From positions 248,001-312,000 of the forward strand of contig CP122393.1 in NCBI GenBank assembly GCA_029814805.1: 64,000 bases of DNA. Reading direction: 5' to 3'. The notes below the pieces were generated by a model. It was not told the DNA's origin and searched no databases. It saw only the letters and a list, made by a program, of their open reading frames with translations. The translations under genes were made by a program, and so were the position numbers. Below are positions 27,855-48,426 of this stretch, piece by piece. Source of the DNA: Geminicoccaceae bacterium SCSIO 64248. GTDB lineage: Bacteria > Pseudomonadota > Alphaproteobacteria > Geminicoccales > Geminicoccaceae. How positions within the stretch are numbered: position 1 is the stretch's first letter; every line of letters starts with the position of its first letter.

Positions 27855-28067
27855 ATGAAGGCCGCCACGCTCAGGGGCGTGGCGGTTCGAGGCGCGCTGA
27901 ATTTCGACAATGTGCCGAACGGACATCCTCCCTTCATCGATGCGCGCATCCAGGTCGACGACGCCTCGCTCGCCAAGCTGGGCGACGCAGCCGACAGCCC
28001 GGTCGTCGACGACGAGGGCAGCGAGAACCAGGTCACGGGCATCGTCGGCCTGTCCTACGCCTTCTGA
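27855..28067 (+). pseudogene. Chimeric reading frame ending in a duplicated MipA C-terminus
   Basis: A 70-aa frame whose first 42 residues match nothing I know. Its last 28 residues (GDAADSPVV...GLSYAF) are identical to the end of MipA at 21616-21702, with only synonymous differences. Without the rest of the barrel or a signal peptide it cannot act as a porin. It is best read as the 3' tail of a donor mipA carried in with the islet and fused to unrelated sequence. Confidence 0.75.
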
Positions 28068-28160
28068 GCGGCCGGACGTAGCGTCCCCGACCGTCAGGTC
28101 CGGAACCTGACGCGAACGACAGAACCTACGGTGCCGGCAGCAGGATTCGAACCCGCGACC
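27981..28160. repeat. 180-bp direct repeat, right copy (island boundary)
   Basis: Partner of 21616-21795. It covers the duplicated mipA tail, the spacer and the 3' 29 nt of the intact tRNA-Thr. The 36-bp identical block is 28125-28160. Mismatches cluster in the non-coding spacer, with four in the 8 bp around 28101-28108. Confidence 0.9.
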
Positions 28161-28204
28161 TCCTGATTACAAATCAGATGCTCTACCAGCTGAGCTATGC
28201 CGGC
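28132..28204 (-). tRNA. tRNA-Thr (anticodon TGT)
   Basis: Complete cloverleaf on the minus strand: acceptor GCCGGCA/TGCCGGC, D-stem GCTC/GAGC, anticodon loop TTTGTAA (anticodon TGT, reads ACA), TTCGAAT T-loop. 73 nt to the discriminator A. The genome follows with CCG, so CCA is not fully encoded and must be added. Its 5' end is only 11 nt after the rlmB stop, so it is probably cut from an rlmB transcript. Its 3' end is the insertion site of the polysaccharide islet. Confidence 0.95.
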
Positions 28205-28215
28205 CCGGGGCGAAC

Positions 28216-29193
28216 CTACGCGGACGGCCTGGCCCCGACAAGCGCGTAGAGGGCGACGCCGGCCGCGACCGAGACGTTCAGGCTCTCGACCGCGTCGCCG
28301 ATCGGCAGGCGGGCCGTGCGGTCGCAGGTCTCGGCGACCAGGCGGCGCAGGCCCTTGCCCTCCGAGCCCAGGACCAGGACCATGGGCACGTCGGTGGGCG
28401 CGGCGCCGATCGTCTCGGTCGCATGGCCGTCCAGGCCGAGCGCCCAGTAGCCCATCGCCTTGAGGAGGAGCAGGGCGCGTGACAGGTTGGGCACCTCGAC
28501 GACCGGCACGATCTCCAAGGCGCCCGACGCCGCCTTGGCGGCCGCGCCGTTGATCGCCGCGCTCTGCCGCGCGGGCACGACGACCGCCCGGGCGCCGAAG
28601 GCGGCCGCCGAGCGCAGGATGGCGCCCAGATTGTGCGGGTCGGTGATGCCGTCGAGCGCCAGGACCGGCGCCGCCACCTCGGCCGGCTCGCAGGCCTTCT
28701 GCAGCGAGAGAGGCGGCAGGGGAGCGACCTGCAGGGCCAGTCCCTGATGCGCGACGTCGCGCCCGAGCCTTGCGTCGATCGCCGGGCGCTCGACGGCCTC
28801 GACGACGAGGCCGGGCCGGTTGACGCGCGCGCCGAGCTCGGCCAGCGCCTCCGCCGTGCCGAGCAGACGATGGCAGGTGCGCCTGGGGTTGGCCAGCGCT
28901 GCGCCGACCGCGTGCTGGCCGTAGAACCAGAGCTCCGCCTGCGGTCCGCCGCCGGCGACGGTGACCACCGGCGGCCGGCCGGAGCGCGGCGCGCCCGGGC
29001 TGCCGTGACCGGCGCCGGGCCGGCCGGAACGCTCGGAATCGCGCGCCTTGCCTCTGGAGGCGAACGCCCGCCCGCCCGGGCGGCCGCTTCGTCCGCCCGG
29101 CGTCGAACGCCCGTCGGAGCGGCCGCCGCCCGCGGGCTTGCCGCCGCGCGACCGGCCGGATGAGCCGGGAGGGGGACCGGGCGGCTTGGCCAT
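28216..29193 (-). CDS. rlmB: 23S rRNA 2'-O-ribose methyltransferase, SpoU/TrmH family (RlmB-like)
   Basis: 325 aa. RlmB methylates G2251 of 23S rRNA using SAM. About 75 N-terminal residues are a low-complexity Gly/Arg/Pro/Ser tail, then a substrate-binding domain (WFYGQHAVGAAL...) and the SPOUT knot domain. SpoU motifs are DGITDPHNLGAILRSAAAFGA, VLGSEGKGLRRL and IGDAVESLNVSVAAGVALY, with the catalytic Arg and Asn in place. The basic tail probably contacts RNA. TrmH acting on tRNA is a less likely alternative. Confidence 0.9.
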   Translation of the reverse strand: MAKPPGPPPGSSGRSRGGKPAGGGRSDGRSTPGGRSGRPGGRAFASRGKARDSERSGRPGAGHGSPGAPRSGRPPVVTVAGGGPQAELWFYGQHAVGAALANPRRTCHRLLGTAEALAELGARVNRPGLVVEAVERPAIDARLGRDVAHQGLALQVAPLPPLSLQKACEPAEVAAPVLALDGITDPHNLGAILRSAAAFGARAVVVPARQSAAINGAAAKAASGALEIVPVVEVPNLSRALLLLKAMGYWALGLDGHATETIGAAPTDVPMVLVLGSEGKGLRRLVAETCDRTARLPIGDAVESLNVSVAAGVALYALVGARPSA

Positions 29194-29296
29194 GATCGTC
29201 CTTTGTCGGCATGGGCGGCGCCCCGCCTGGACCGGGCGGCGGCCGGCAGGGGGGCGAGTCGGCTTCGTCGCCCGCTTATCCCCGGCTTGAGCGCTG

Positions 29297-29325
29297 TTGA
29301 CAAGGCGGGGGTTTTCGCTTTTCTT
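29297..29325 (+). promoter_or_regulatory. Promoter candidate for the tRNA-Tyr/Gly/tuf unit
   Basis: A perfect TTGACA (29297-29302) is followed after 17 bp by TTTCTT (29320-29325), a poor -10. The transcript would begin about 30 nt before tRNA-Tyr. Stable-RNA promoters in alphaproteobacteria often have a strong -35 and weak -10. Confidence 0.4.
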
Positions 29326-29361
29326 CCGGCCCCACGCCGCCCTGGCCCGCCGGGGCGGTAC

Positions 29362-29447
29362 GGAGGGATGCCCGAGTGGCTAAAGGGGACGGGCTGTAAA
29401 CCCGTTGGCGCACGCCTACGTAGGTTCGAATCCTACTCCCTCCACCA
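29362..29447 (+). tRNA. tRNA-Tyr (anticodon GTA)
   Basis: 86 nt including an encoded CCA. Acceptor GGAGGGA/TCCCTCC, anticodon loop CTGTAAA (GTA), and the long variable arm expected of bacterial tRNA-Tyr. It stands first in the tRNA-Tyr, tRNA-Gly, tuf order known from many proteobacteria. Confidence 0.95.
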
Positions 29448-29473
29448 CGACGTTCGGGTATGGTGGCCGGCGG

Positions 29474-29547
29474 GCGGGTGTAGCTCAATGGTAGAGCCCC
29501 AGCCTTCCAAGCTGGTTGTGAGGGTTCGATTCCCTTCACCCGCTCCA
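29474..29547 (+). tRNA. tRNA-Gly (anticodon TCC)
   Basis: 74 nt including CCA. Acceptor GCGGGTG/CACCCGC, D-stem GCTC/GAGC, anticodon loop CTTCCAA (TCC), TTCGATT T-loop. It is 26 bp after tRNA-Tyr and 81 bp before tuf. Confidence 0.95.
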
Positions 29548-29628
29548 CTCCGGTCAGCCCGCCGATGATCGTCGAGCAGCTTGCGCGGGTGGCCCGCCCG
29601 CAGCGTCAGCGTATGGAACCGGGAAGCG

Positions 29629-30819
<1,191 letters not shown>

Positions 30820-30973
30820 CACCGCAAGCGGCCTCGGCCGCCGCAAATGCGCTTCGCCGCCTCGGAGGATCTTGCCCCGGGGCGGCAAAGCCTTTAAGAG
30901 ACGCCATCCCAAGCCCCGACCGTCGGCAGGCGACACCGGACTGTGGCGCGGCCGTTCGGCAGCGGGGCCTTGG

Positions 30974-31049
30974 AGGAGTGTAGCTCAACTGGCAGAGCAC
31001 CGGTCTCCAAAACCGGGGGTTGGGGGTTCGAGTCCCTCCACTCCTGCCA
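30974..31049 (+). tRNA. tRNA-Trp (anticodon CCA)
   Basis: 76 nt including CCA. Acceptor AGGAGTG/CACTCCT, anticodon loop CTCCAAA (CCA), TTCGAGT T-loop, discriminator G. It stands directly upstream of secE, as in most proteobacteria. Confidence 0.95.
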
Positions 31050-31080
31050 CCTCCCTGCGGCCGTCCCGACGAAGGATTGG

Positions 31081-31287
31081 ATGAACGCCATGGCGAAGAC
31101 GTCGCCGGCGCAATTTGTACGTGAAGTTCGCCAGGAGATGGCCAAGGTCACCTGGCCGAGCCGGCGCGAGCTCGTCGTCACGACGATCGCGGTGTTTGCC
31201 ATGGTGATCGTGGCGGCGTTGTTCTTCTTCTTGGTCGATCAGATCATCTCGTGGGTGATCGGCCTGATCCTCGGGTTTGGCGGCTGA
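31081..31287 (+). CDS. secE: Preprotein translocase subunit SecE
   Basis: 68-aa single-helix form of SecE: amphipathic segment FVREVRQEMAKVTWPSRREL followed by one membrane helix. It clamps SecY in the translocon. ATG 31081 follows GAAGGA at short spacing; ATG 31090 is an equally plausible start giving MAKTSPAQ. Its TGA overlaps the nusG ATG. Confidence 0.95.
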   Translation: MNAMAKTSPAQFVREVRQEMAKVTWPSRRELVVTTIAVFAMVIVAALFFFLVDQIISWVIGLILGFGG

Positions 31288-31820
31288 TGTCTGACGCACG
31301 CTGGTACATCGTTCACGTCTACTCCGGATTCGAGAACAAGGTGGCGAGTTCGATCCGCGAGCAGGCGCAGCAGAAGGGGCTGACCGACCTGTTCGACGAG
31401 GTCCTGGTTCCGACCGAGGAGATCGTCGAGGTCAAGCGGGGCAAGAAGATCAACGCCGAGCGCAAGTTCTTCCCGGGTTACGTCCTGGTGAAGATGGCGA
31501 TGAACGACGAGACGTGGCATCTCGTGCGCAACACCGCGAAGGTCACGGGCTTTCTCGGCTCGGGTGGGCGTCCCAGCGCGATCTCGGAAGCCGAGGCGTT
31601 GCGCATACAGAGCCAAGTCCAGGAAGGCGTCGAGCATCCGCGGCCGACGGTCAGCTTCGAGACCGGCGACCAGATCCGGGTGAGCGAGGGGCCGTTCAGC
31701 TCCTTCGCGGGCACGGTCGAGGAGGTCGACGAGGCGAAGGGCCGCGTCAAGGTTTCGGTCTCGATCTTCGGCCGGGCGACCCCGGTCGAGCTGGAGTTCA
31801 GCCAGGTCGAGAAGATCTAG
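31287..31820 (+). CDS. nusG: Transcription termination/antitermination factor NusG
   Basis: 177 aa. N-terminal NGN domain (WYIVHVYSGFE, FFPGYVLVKM) that binds RNA polymerase, and C-terminal KOW domain (GDQIRVSEGPFSSFAGTVEEVD) that contacts Rho or ribosomal S10. Normal length for the group, with start-stop overlap with secE. Confidence 0.97.
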   Translation: MSDARWYIVHVYSGFENKVASSIREQAQQKGLTDLFDEVLVPTEEIVEVKRGKKINAERKFFPGYVLVKMAMNDETWHLVRNTAKVTGFLGSGGRPSAISEAEALRIQSQVQEGVEHPRPTVSFETGDQIRVSEGPFSSFAGTVEEVDEAKGRVKVSVSIFGRATPVELEFSQVEKI

Positions 31821-31904
31821 GGGGGCGGAGCGTTCCGGCCCCCGGCTCATGCGGGAGCAGCCGATGGCTGCGCATGCACCGCGTCGTGAAGGAAGAGATG
31901 GCCC

Positions 31905-32333
31905 ATGGCCAAGAAAATCACAGGCTACATCAAGCTGCAGGTGCCGGCCGGCAAAGCCAATCCGTCGCCGCCGATCGGCCCGGCGCTCGGTCAGCGCGGC
32001 CTGAACATCATGGAGTTCTGCAAGGCGTTCAACGCCCAGACCCAGGGCATGGAGCCGGGCATGCCGATCCCGGTCGTGATCACGGCCTTCGGCGACCGCA
32101 CCTTCACCTTCGTGACCAAGACGCCGCCGGTCAGCTACTTCCTGAAGAAGGCGGCCGGACTGTCCAAGGGCGCGACCACGCCCGGCAAGGCGACCGCCGG
32201 CAAGGTCACGAAGGCGCAGATCCGCGAGATCGCGGAGCAGAAGATGACCGATCTCAACGCCAATGACGTCGACGGCGCCGCGGCCATGATCGCGGGGTCG
32301 GCACGGTCCATGGGCCTCGAGGTGGTGGAGTAG
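31905..32333 (+). CDS. rplK: 50S ribosomal protein L11
   Basis: 142 aa. Binds the GTPase-associated centre of 23S rRNA. Conserved [18 protein letters not shown]-terminal proline-rich domain and C-terminal RNA-binding domain are present. The 84-bp gap after nusG contains a strong hairpin with one bulge (31822-31842) without a U-run, possibly a processing or attenuation element. Confidence 0.97.
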   Translation: MAKKITGYIKLQVPAGKANPSPPIGPALGQRGLNIMEFCKAFNAQTQGMEPGMPIPVVITAFGDRTFTFVTKTPPVSYFLKKAAGLSKGATTPGKATAGKVTKAQIREIAEQKMTDLNANDVDGAAAMIAGSARSMGLEVVE

Positions 32334-32337
32334 TCCG

Positions 32338-33033
32338 GTGGCGAACAGTGGCAAGCGTTTGAAGTCGGCCCGGGCGGCGATCGATCGCACCAGGGCCTAT
32401 CCGGTCGACGAGGCGGTCGGCCTCCTGAAGTCGGCCGCGTCCGCGAAGTTCGATGAGACCTTCGAACTGGCGATGAACCTCAACGTCGACCCGCGCCATG
32501 CCGACCAGATGGTCCGCGGCACGGTCAACCTGCCGAGCGGCACGGGCAAGACGGTGCGCGTCGCCGTGTTCGCCAAGGGCGACAAGGCGGACGAGGCGCG
32601 CGCGGCCGGCGCCGACGTGGTTGGCGACGACGATCTCGCCGCGCAGATCCAGGCCGGCCAGATCGACTTCGACCGCGCGATCGCAACGCCGGACATGATG
32701 GCCCTGGTCGGTCGCCTCGGCCGGATCCTCGGCCCGCGCGGCCTCATGCCCAACCCGCGCCTGGGCACCGTGACGCCCAACGTCGCCGAGGCGGTCCAGG
32801 CCGCCAAAGGCGGACAGGTCCAGTTCCGGGTCGAGAAGGCCGGCATCGTGCACGGCGGCGTCGGCAAGGCCAGCTTCGACCAGGACGCGCTGGTCGCGAA
32901 CATCCGCGCCTTCGCCGACGCGATCATCAAGGCGAAGCCGGCCGGCGCCAAGGGAACCTACGTCAAGGGCGTGCACATCTCGACCACGATGGGCCCGGGC
33001 GTTGCCGTGGAGATCGCCAGCCTGACGGCCTGA
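32338..33033 (+). CDS. rplA: 50S ribosomal protein L1
   Basis: 231 aa, GTG start 4 bp after the rplK stop. Forms the L1 stalk and in other bacteria represses its own operon. [30 protein letters not shown] and [15 protein letters not shown] are the family signatures. Confidence 0.97.
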   Translation: MANSGKRLKSARAAIDRTRAYPVDEAVGLLKSAASAKFDETFELAMNLNVDPRHADQMVRGTVNLPSGTGKTVRVAVFAKGDKADEARAAGADVVGDDDLAAQIQAGQIDFDRAIATPDMMALVGRLGRILGPRGLMPNPRLGTVTPNVAEAVQAAKGGQVQFRVEKAGIVHGGVGKASFDQDALVANIRAFADAIIKAKPAGAKGTYVKGVHISTTMGPGVAVEIASLTA

Positions 33034-33074
33034 GGCCTGTGCGCCATGCGCATGTCTGAGGATGCGAAAAACGC

Positions 33075-33102
33075 TTGCCATGAGGCGTCGGGTCGCTATG
33101 GT
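33075..33102 (+). promoter_or_regulatory. Internal promoter candidate for rplJL-rpoBC
   Basis: TTGCCA (33075-33080), 16-bp spacer, TATGGT (33097-33102), placed between rplA and rplJ where other bacteria have the L10 promoter. The hexamer pair and spacing resemble the candidate at 59-86. Confidence 0.5.
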
Positions 33103-33293
33103 GCCGCGGACCGGCCCGACCCCTCTCGGCTCGATTGAGTGATGACCGCTGGAGTTGTGCCCGCGATCGGATGACGCAGGTGCCACGGAAGTGAGCGCCT
33201 CGCGTCGCGTCTGTGCGGTCCGACAAGCCGGTTGGAATTTTCTGCGAGGGGGCGGAGCGGCAGCCCGCCGGAGCGGAGCTTACGGAGGCCACG
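33103..33293 (+). promoter_or_regulatory. rplJ leader region
   Basis: About 190 nt of untranslated leader before rplJ. In many bacteria this position folds into the L10-leader that the L10(L12)4 complex binds to repress translation. I see GC-rich self-complementary segments near 33248-33280 but could not verify the kink-turn by eye. GGAGG (33284-33288) is the ribosome-binding site. Confidence 0.35.
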
Positions 33294-33803
33294 GTGCTTC
33301 GAGCCGAAAAAGCCAAAGTCATCGACGACCTGCACGGGGTGTTCAGCGCCTCCGAGATCGTCGTGGTGACGCACTACAAAGGGTTGAGCGTGCCCGAGAT
33401 CACGGATCTGCGTCGGCAGGTGCGTGGCGCGGGCGCTAGCTTCAACGTGACCAAGAACAGGCTTGCCAAGCTGGCGGTCGAGGGCACGTCCTTCGAGCCG
33501 CTGCGCGACCTGTTCGTCGGTCCGACCGCCATCGCGTGCTCCAGCGATCCGGTCGCCGCCGCCAAGGTGGTGGTCGACTTCGCCAAGAAGAACGACAAGC
33601 TCGTTCTCGTCGGCGGCGGGTTCGGCGGCAACATCCTCAGTCCCGACCAGGTCCGGGCTCTGTCCAGCCTGCCCTCGCTCGACGAACTGCGCGCCAAGAT
33701 CCTGTCCCTGCTCAACACGCCGGCCTCGCGCCTGGTGGGTCTGCTGCAGGCGCCGGGCGGCCAGATGGCTCGCGTTCTCAAAGCTTACGCCGAGAAGGCG
33801 TGA
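33294..33803 (+). CDS. rplJ: 50S ribosomal protein L10
   Basis: 169 aa. Base of the L12 stalk. GTG 33294 was chosen because GGAGG lies 5 bp upstream and LRAEKAKVIDDL is the family start. ASFNVTKNRLAKLA is conserved; the C-terminal helix that holds L12 dimers is present. Confidence 0.95.
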   Translation: MLRAEKAKVIDDLHGVFSASEIVVVTHYKGLSVPEITDLRRQVRGAGASFNVTKNRLAKLAVEGTSFEPLRDLFVGPTAIACSSDPVAAAKVVVDFAKKNDKLVLVGGGFGGNILSPDQVRALSSLPSLDELRAKILSLLNTPASRLVGLLQAPGGQMARVLKAYAEKA

Positions 33804-33866
33804 CCTCGTACACGTTATCGTGCCGCACGTCCGGCGCATTCCGATCCGCTGAAGGAGACCCCATCT

Positions 33867-34247
33867 ATGGCTAACTTGGAACAGCTCGTCGAAGACCTGT
33901 CCGCGCTGACGGTGCTCGAGGCTGCCGAGCTTTCGAAGCTTCTTGAGGAGAAGTGGGGCGTCTCGGCCGCCGCGCCGGTCGCCGTCGCCGCTGCCGGCGG
34001 TGCCGCCGCCGCTCCGGCCGAGGCCGCGGAGGAGCAGACCGAGTTCGACGTGATCCTGGCCGCCGCCGGCGACAAGAAGATCAACGTCATTAAGGAGGTC
34101 CGCGCGATCACCGGCCTCGGCCTGAAGGAAGCGAAGGACCTGGTCGAGGGTGCGCCCAAGACCGTCAAGGAGGCGGTCTCCAAGGACGACGCCGCCAAGC
34201 TCAAGGCGCAGCTCGAAGGAGCCGGCGCCACTGTGGAGATCAAGTAG
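33867..34247 (+). CDS. rplL: 50S ribosomal protein L7/L12
   Basis: 126 aa. N-terminal dimerisation helix, Ala/Gly-rich hinge (about 38-55) and C-terminal factor-binding domain ([25 protein letters not shown]). Multicopy stalk protein that recruits translation GTPases. GAAGGAGA precedes the start. Confidence 0.97.
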   Translation: MANLEQLVEDLSALTVLEAAELSKLLEEKWGVSAAAPVAVAAAGGAAAAPAEAAEEQTEFDVILAAAGDKKINVIKEVRAITGLGLKEAKDLVEGAPKTVKEAVSKDDAAKLKAQLEGAGATVEIK

Positions 34248-34533
34248 GATCAGACACGACGTCGCTCTCGCCCCATGGAGTGAGGCCGCTGCGAGGCGGC
34301 TGCTCCCGGCCTGCCTCCGGGCGGGCCGACGGGGGATCCGACATCGAGTTCTTGCGCCATTCGGGCGTCGCGCCGGCAGGAATGCTGGGCGTGGCGCCCG
34401 CATGGCCGTCTGCGGCATCCTGACGACTACGGCCCGTTTTGGCGGCTGGGCCATGACGTGTCGCTAGAGCTGTCATACTCAACGCGCGCGACCTTCCGGG
34501 TCGCATAAGCATTTTCGCTTTCGGGACGTAGAT
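34248..34533 (+). promoter_or_regulatory. rplL-rpoB intergenic region
   Basis: 286 bp without a gene. It holds two short GC hairpins (GGCCGC-type at about 34281-34297 and GCCTGCC-TCCG-GGCGGGC at about 34311-34329) without U-runs. In other bacteria this junction contains an attenuator and an RNase III site; these hairpins are the candidates here. Confidence 0.35.
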
Positions 34534-38631
<4,098 letters not shown>

Positions 38632-38640
38632 GACGTCCAG

Positions 38641-38674
38641 CACGGGCGGCGGACTGCGCACCCGCCGCCTCGTG
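38641..38674 (+). other. Intercistronic hairpin between rpoB and rpoC
   Basis: Stem GGCGGCGG (38645-38652) pairs with CCGCCGCC (38662-38669), extended outward by CACG/CGTG with one bulged T; 9-nt loop. No U-run follows, so it should not terminate. It may act in mRNA processing or stability. Confidence 0.5.
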
Positions 38675-38712
38675 CGCTCCGCGCTATGGCGCAGAAAGGG
38701 AGCAGAGTTCGC

Positions 38713-42918
<4,206 letters not shown>

Positions 42919-42930
42919 TCGGGGCGGTCG

Positions 42931-42965
42931 ATCGGGCCGGTCCTCCGCGAGGGGGCCGGCCCGAT
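42931..42965 (+). terminator. Hairpin after rpoC, candidate terminator
   Basis: 10-bp perfect stem ATCGGGCCGG (42931-42940)/CCGGCCCGAT (42956-42965) with a further CCTC/GAGG pairing inside. It is followed by GCTTCTCC rather than a clean U-run, so termination may be partial. Confidence 0.55.
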
Positions 42966-42997
42966 GCTTCTCCTGGGCTTTGGGCTTGCCTTAGGGG

Positions 42998-43026
42998 TTG
43001 ACGCGCCACTTGGCGGCTACTAGAAA
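42998..43026 (+). promoter_or_regulatory. Promoter candidate for the str operon
   Basis: TTGACG (42998-43003), 17-bp spacer, TAGAAA (43021-43026). It sits just past the rpoC hairpin and would start rpsL-rpsG-fusA-tuf with a leader of about 155 nt. Confidence 0.6.
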
Positions 43027-43116
43027 CTGCCCACGCTGAATTCCCACGGCATTGGTGGTGAGCCCGCTTCGCGGCTCAGACGCAGTGCCATGTTAAGCGC
43101 GACTGTACCTGCATGG

Positions 43117-43141
43117 ACCCGCCTCACGATGCGAGGCGGGT
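43117..43141 (+). terminator. Leader hairpin upstream of rpsL, attenuator-like
   Basis: 9-bp stem ACCCGCCTC/GAGGCGGGT with a 7-nt loop, followed by TATTG. It lies in the leader downstream of the promoter candidate, about 46 bp before rpsL. It could be a weak terminator/attenuator or a stabilising 5' hairpin. Confidence 0.45.
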
Positions 43142-43187
43142 TATTGCGTGTCACCACAGGGCCGGACGCCAACAGGAACCTGTCTTA

Positions 43188-43559
43188 ATGCCGACGATCA
43201 ATCAGCTGGTGCGCAGCGGTCGCGAACCGCAGAAGGCGCGGAACAAGGTCCCCGCCCTCGAGGCCTGCCCGCAGAAGCGGGGTGTCTGCACGCGCGTCTA
43301 CACGACGACGCCGAAGAAGCCGAACTCGGCTCTGCGCAAGGTCGCGCGCGTGCGCCTGACCAACGGTTTCGAGGTCACCAGCTATATTCCGGGCGAAGGC
43401 CACAACCTGCAGGAGCACAGCGTGGTGCTGCTGCGCGGTGGCCGCGTTAAGGACCTGCCTGGCGTTCGCTACCACATTGTCCGCGGCGCGCTCGATACCC
43501 AGGGCGTCAACGCACGCAAGCAGCGCCGTTCGAAGTACGGCGTGAAGCGTCCGAAGTAA
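43188..43559 (+). CDS. rpsL: 30S ribosomal protein S12
   Basis: 123 aa. Decoding-centre protein. [10 protein letters not shown] and [12 protein letters not shown] keep both lysines (K43 and K88 type) whose change gives streptomycin resistance, so it looks wild type. ATG 43188 gives the canonical MPTINQLVR start. Confidence 0.98.
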   Translation: MPTINQLVRSGREPQKARNKVPALEACPQKRGVCTRVYTTTPKKPNSALRKVARVRLTNGFEVTSYIPGEGHNLQEHSVVLLRGGRVKDLPGVRYHIVRGALDTQGVNARKQRRSKYGVKRPK

Positions 43560-43578
43560 GCAAGCGAGGATCTGACCC

Positions 43579-44049
43579 ATGGCTCGACGCCGCGCAGCGG
43601 ACAAGCGGGAGGTTCTGCCGGACGCCAAGTTCGGCGACCTCGTGCTGATGAAGTTCATCAACTCGATCATGAACGACGGCATGAAGTCGACGGCGGAGAC
43701 GATCGTCTACCAGGCGTTCGACAAGATCAGCTCGCGCAGCGGCCGCGAGCCCCTGCAGACGTTTCACGACGCCATCGAGAACGTGAAGCCGGCGCTCGAG
43801 GTCCGCTCGCGTCGTGTCGGCGGCGCCACCTACCAGGTCCCGGTCGAGGTCCGGCCCGAGCGGCGCCAGACCCTGGCGATCCGCTGGCTGATCACCTCCG
43901 CGCGCGCGCGCTCGGAGAAGACCATGACCGACCGCCTCGCCGGCGAGCTCCTGGACGCCGCCAACCAGCGGGGTTCGGCCGTGAAGAAGCGTGAGGACAC
44001 GCTGCGCATGGCCGAAGCCAACCGCGCCTTCTCGCATTATCGCTGGTAA
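43579..44049 (+). CDS. rpsG: 30S ribosomal protein S7
   Basis: 156 aa. Nucleates the 30S head by binding 16S r[18 protein letters not shown] start and the central [19 protein letters not shown] segment are typical. It is 19 bp after rpsL and 5 bp before fusA. Confidence 0.98.
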   Translation: MARRRAADKREVLPDAKFGDLVLMKFINSIMNDGMKSTAETIVYQAFDKISSRSGREPLQTFHDAIENVKPALEVRSRRVGGATYQVPVEVRPERRQTLAIRWLITSARARSEKTMTDRLAGELLDAANQRGSAVKKREDTLRMAEANRAFSHYRW

Positions 44050-44054
44050 CGATC

Positions 44055-46130
<2,076 letters not shown>

Positions 46131-46178
46131 GTCCGCCCCGATTGGACGCGTGGACCTCTAGGAAACGGAGAGACGACG

Positions 46179-47369
<1,191 letters not shown>

Positions 47370-47398
47370 CACCGCAAGCGGCGGCAAAGGCACGTAAG

Positions 47399-47707
47399 AT
47401 GGACACGCAGAACATCCGCATCCGCCTGAAGGCGTTCGACCACCGGGTGCTCGATTCCTCGGTGCGCGAGATCGTCAACACGGCGAAGCGGACCGGGGCT
47501 CGGGTGCAAGGCCCGATCCCGCTGCCGACGCGCATGGAGCGCTTCACGGTGCTGCGGTCGCCGCACGTCGATAAGAAGTCGCGCGAGCAGTTCGAGGTAC
47601 GCACCCATAAGCGTCTGCTCGACATTGTCGACCCGACGCCCCAGACCGTGGACGCGCTGATGAAGCTCGACCTGGCCGCGGGCGTCGACGTCGAGATCAA
47701 GCTGTAG
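47399..47707 (+). CDS. rpsJ: 30S ribosomal protein S10
   Basis: 102 aa. 30S head protein that also partners NusB/NusG in antitermination. [14 protein letters not shown] start and GPIPLPT loop present. It heads the S10 gene cluster, only 29 bp after tuf with no clear promoter, so read-through from the str operon is likely. Confidence 0.97.
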   Translation: MDTQNIRIRLKAFDHRVLDSSVREIVNTAKRTGARVQGPIPLPTRMERFTVLRSPHVDKKSREQFEVRTHKRLLDIVDPTPQTVDALMKLDLAAGVDVEIKL

Positions 47708-47718
47708 GAGAGGGCCCA

Positions 47719-48423
47719 ATGCGAACCGGGCTTCTCGCTCAGAAGGTGGGCATGACCCGCCTGTTCACGCCGACCGGCGCGCATCTCGCGGTCACCGTCC
47801 TCAAGGTCGAGGATTGCGAGGTGATCGCGGCGCGTACGCTTGAGACGGACGGCTATACGGCTGTCCAACTCGGCGCGGGCAAGGTCAAGCCGAAGAACGT
47901 CACCAAGCCGATGCGCGGTCATTTCGCCAAGGCGAAGGTCGAGCCGAAGCGCAAGGTGGCGGAGTTCCGCGTCTCGCCGGACGCCGTGCTCGAGCCGGGC
48001 ACCGGCCTGGGCGTCGGGCATTTCGTCATCGGCCAATATGTCGACGTGACCGGCACCAGCATCGGCAAGGGCTTCGCCGGCGCGATGAAGCGCCACAATT
48101 TCGGCGGTCTGCGCGCCTCGCACGGCGTGTCGATCAGCCACCGCTCGCACGGCTCGACCGGCAATCGCCAGGATCCCGGCAAGGTCTTCAAGAACAAGAA
48201 GATGGCCGGCCACATGGGCGACCGTCAGGTCACGACCCAGAACCTGGAGGTCGTCGGCGTCGACGTCGAGCGCTCGCTGCTCCTGATCAAGGGCGCGGTG
48301 CCGGGGCCGAAGAACGGCTTCGTGCAGGTGTACGACGCGGCCAAGCGGGCGGTGCCGAAGGAGGCGCCGTACCCGGCCGGGACGCGCGAGGCCCCCGAGG
48401 TCGTCGCCGGTGAGGAGGCCTGA
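47719..48423 (+). CDS. rplC: 50S ribosomal protein L3
   Basis: 234 aa. Early-binding 50S protein near the peptidyl-transferase centre. [13 protein letters not shown] start and the long central loop ([40 protein letters not shown] region) are conserved. The C-terminal tail is slightly longer than in E. coli. Confidence 0.97.
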   Translation: MRTGLLAQKVGMTRLFTPTGAHLAVTVLKVEDCEVIAARTLETDGYTAVQLGAGKVKPKNVTKPMRGHFAKAKVEPKRKVAEFRVSPDAVLEPGTGLGVGHFVIGQYVDVTGTSIGKGFAGAMKRHNFGGLRASHGVSISHRSHGSTGNRQDPGKVFKNKKMAGHMGDRQVTTQNLEVVGVDVERSLLLIKGAVPGPKNGFVQVYDAAKRAVPKEAPYPAGTREAPEVVAGEEA

Positions 48424-48426
48424 TCG

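Noticed and set aside
43188-43559. Streptomycin-resistant rpsL allele
   Set aside because: Both diagnostic lysines are present in the [10 protein letters not shown] and GGRVKDLPG contexts.
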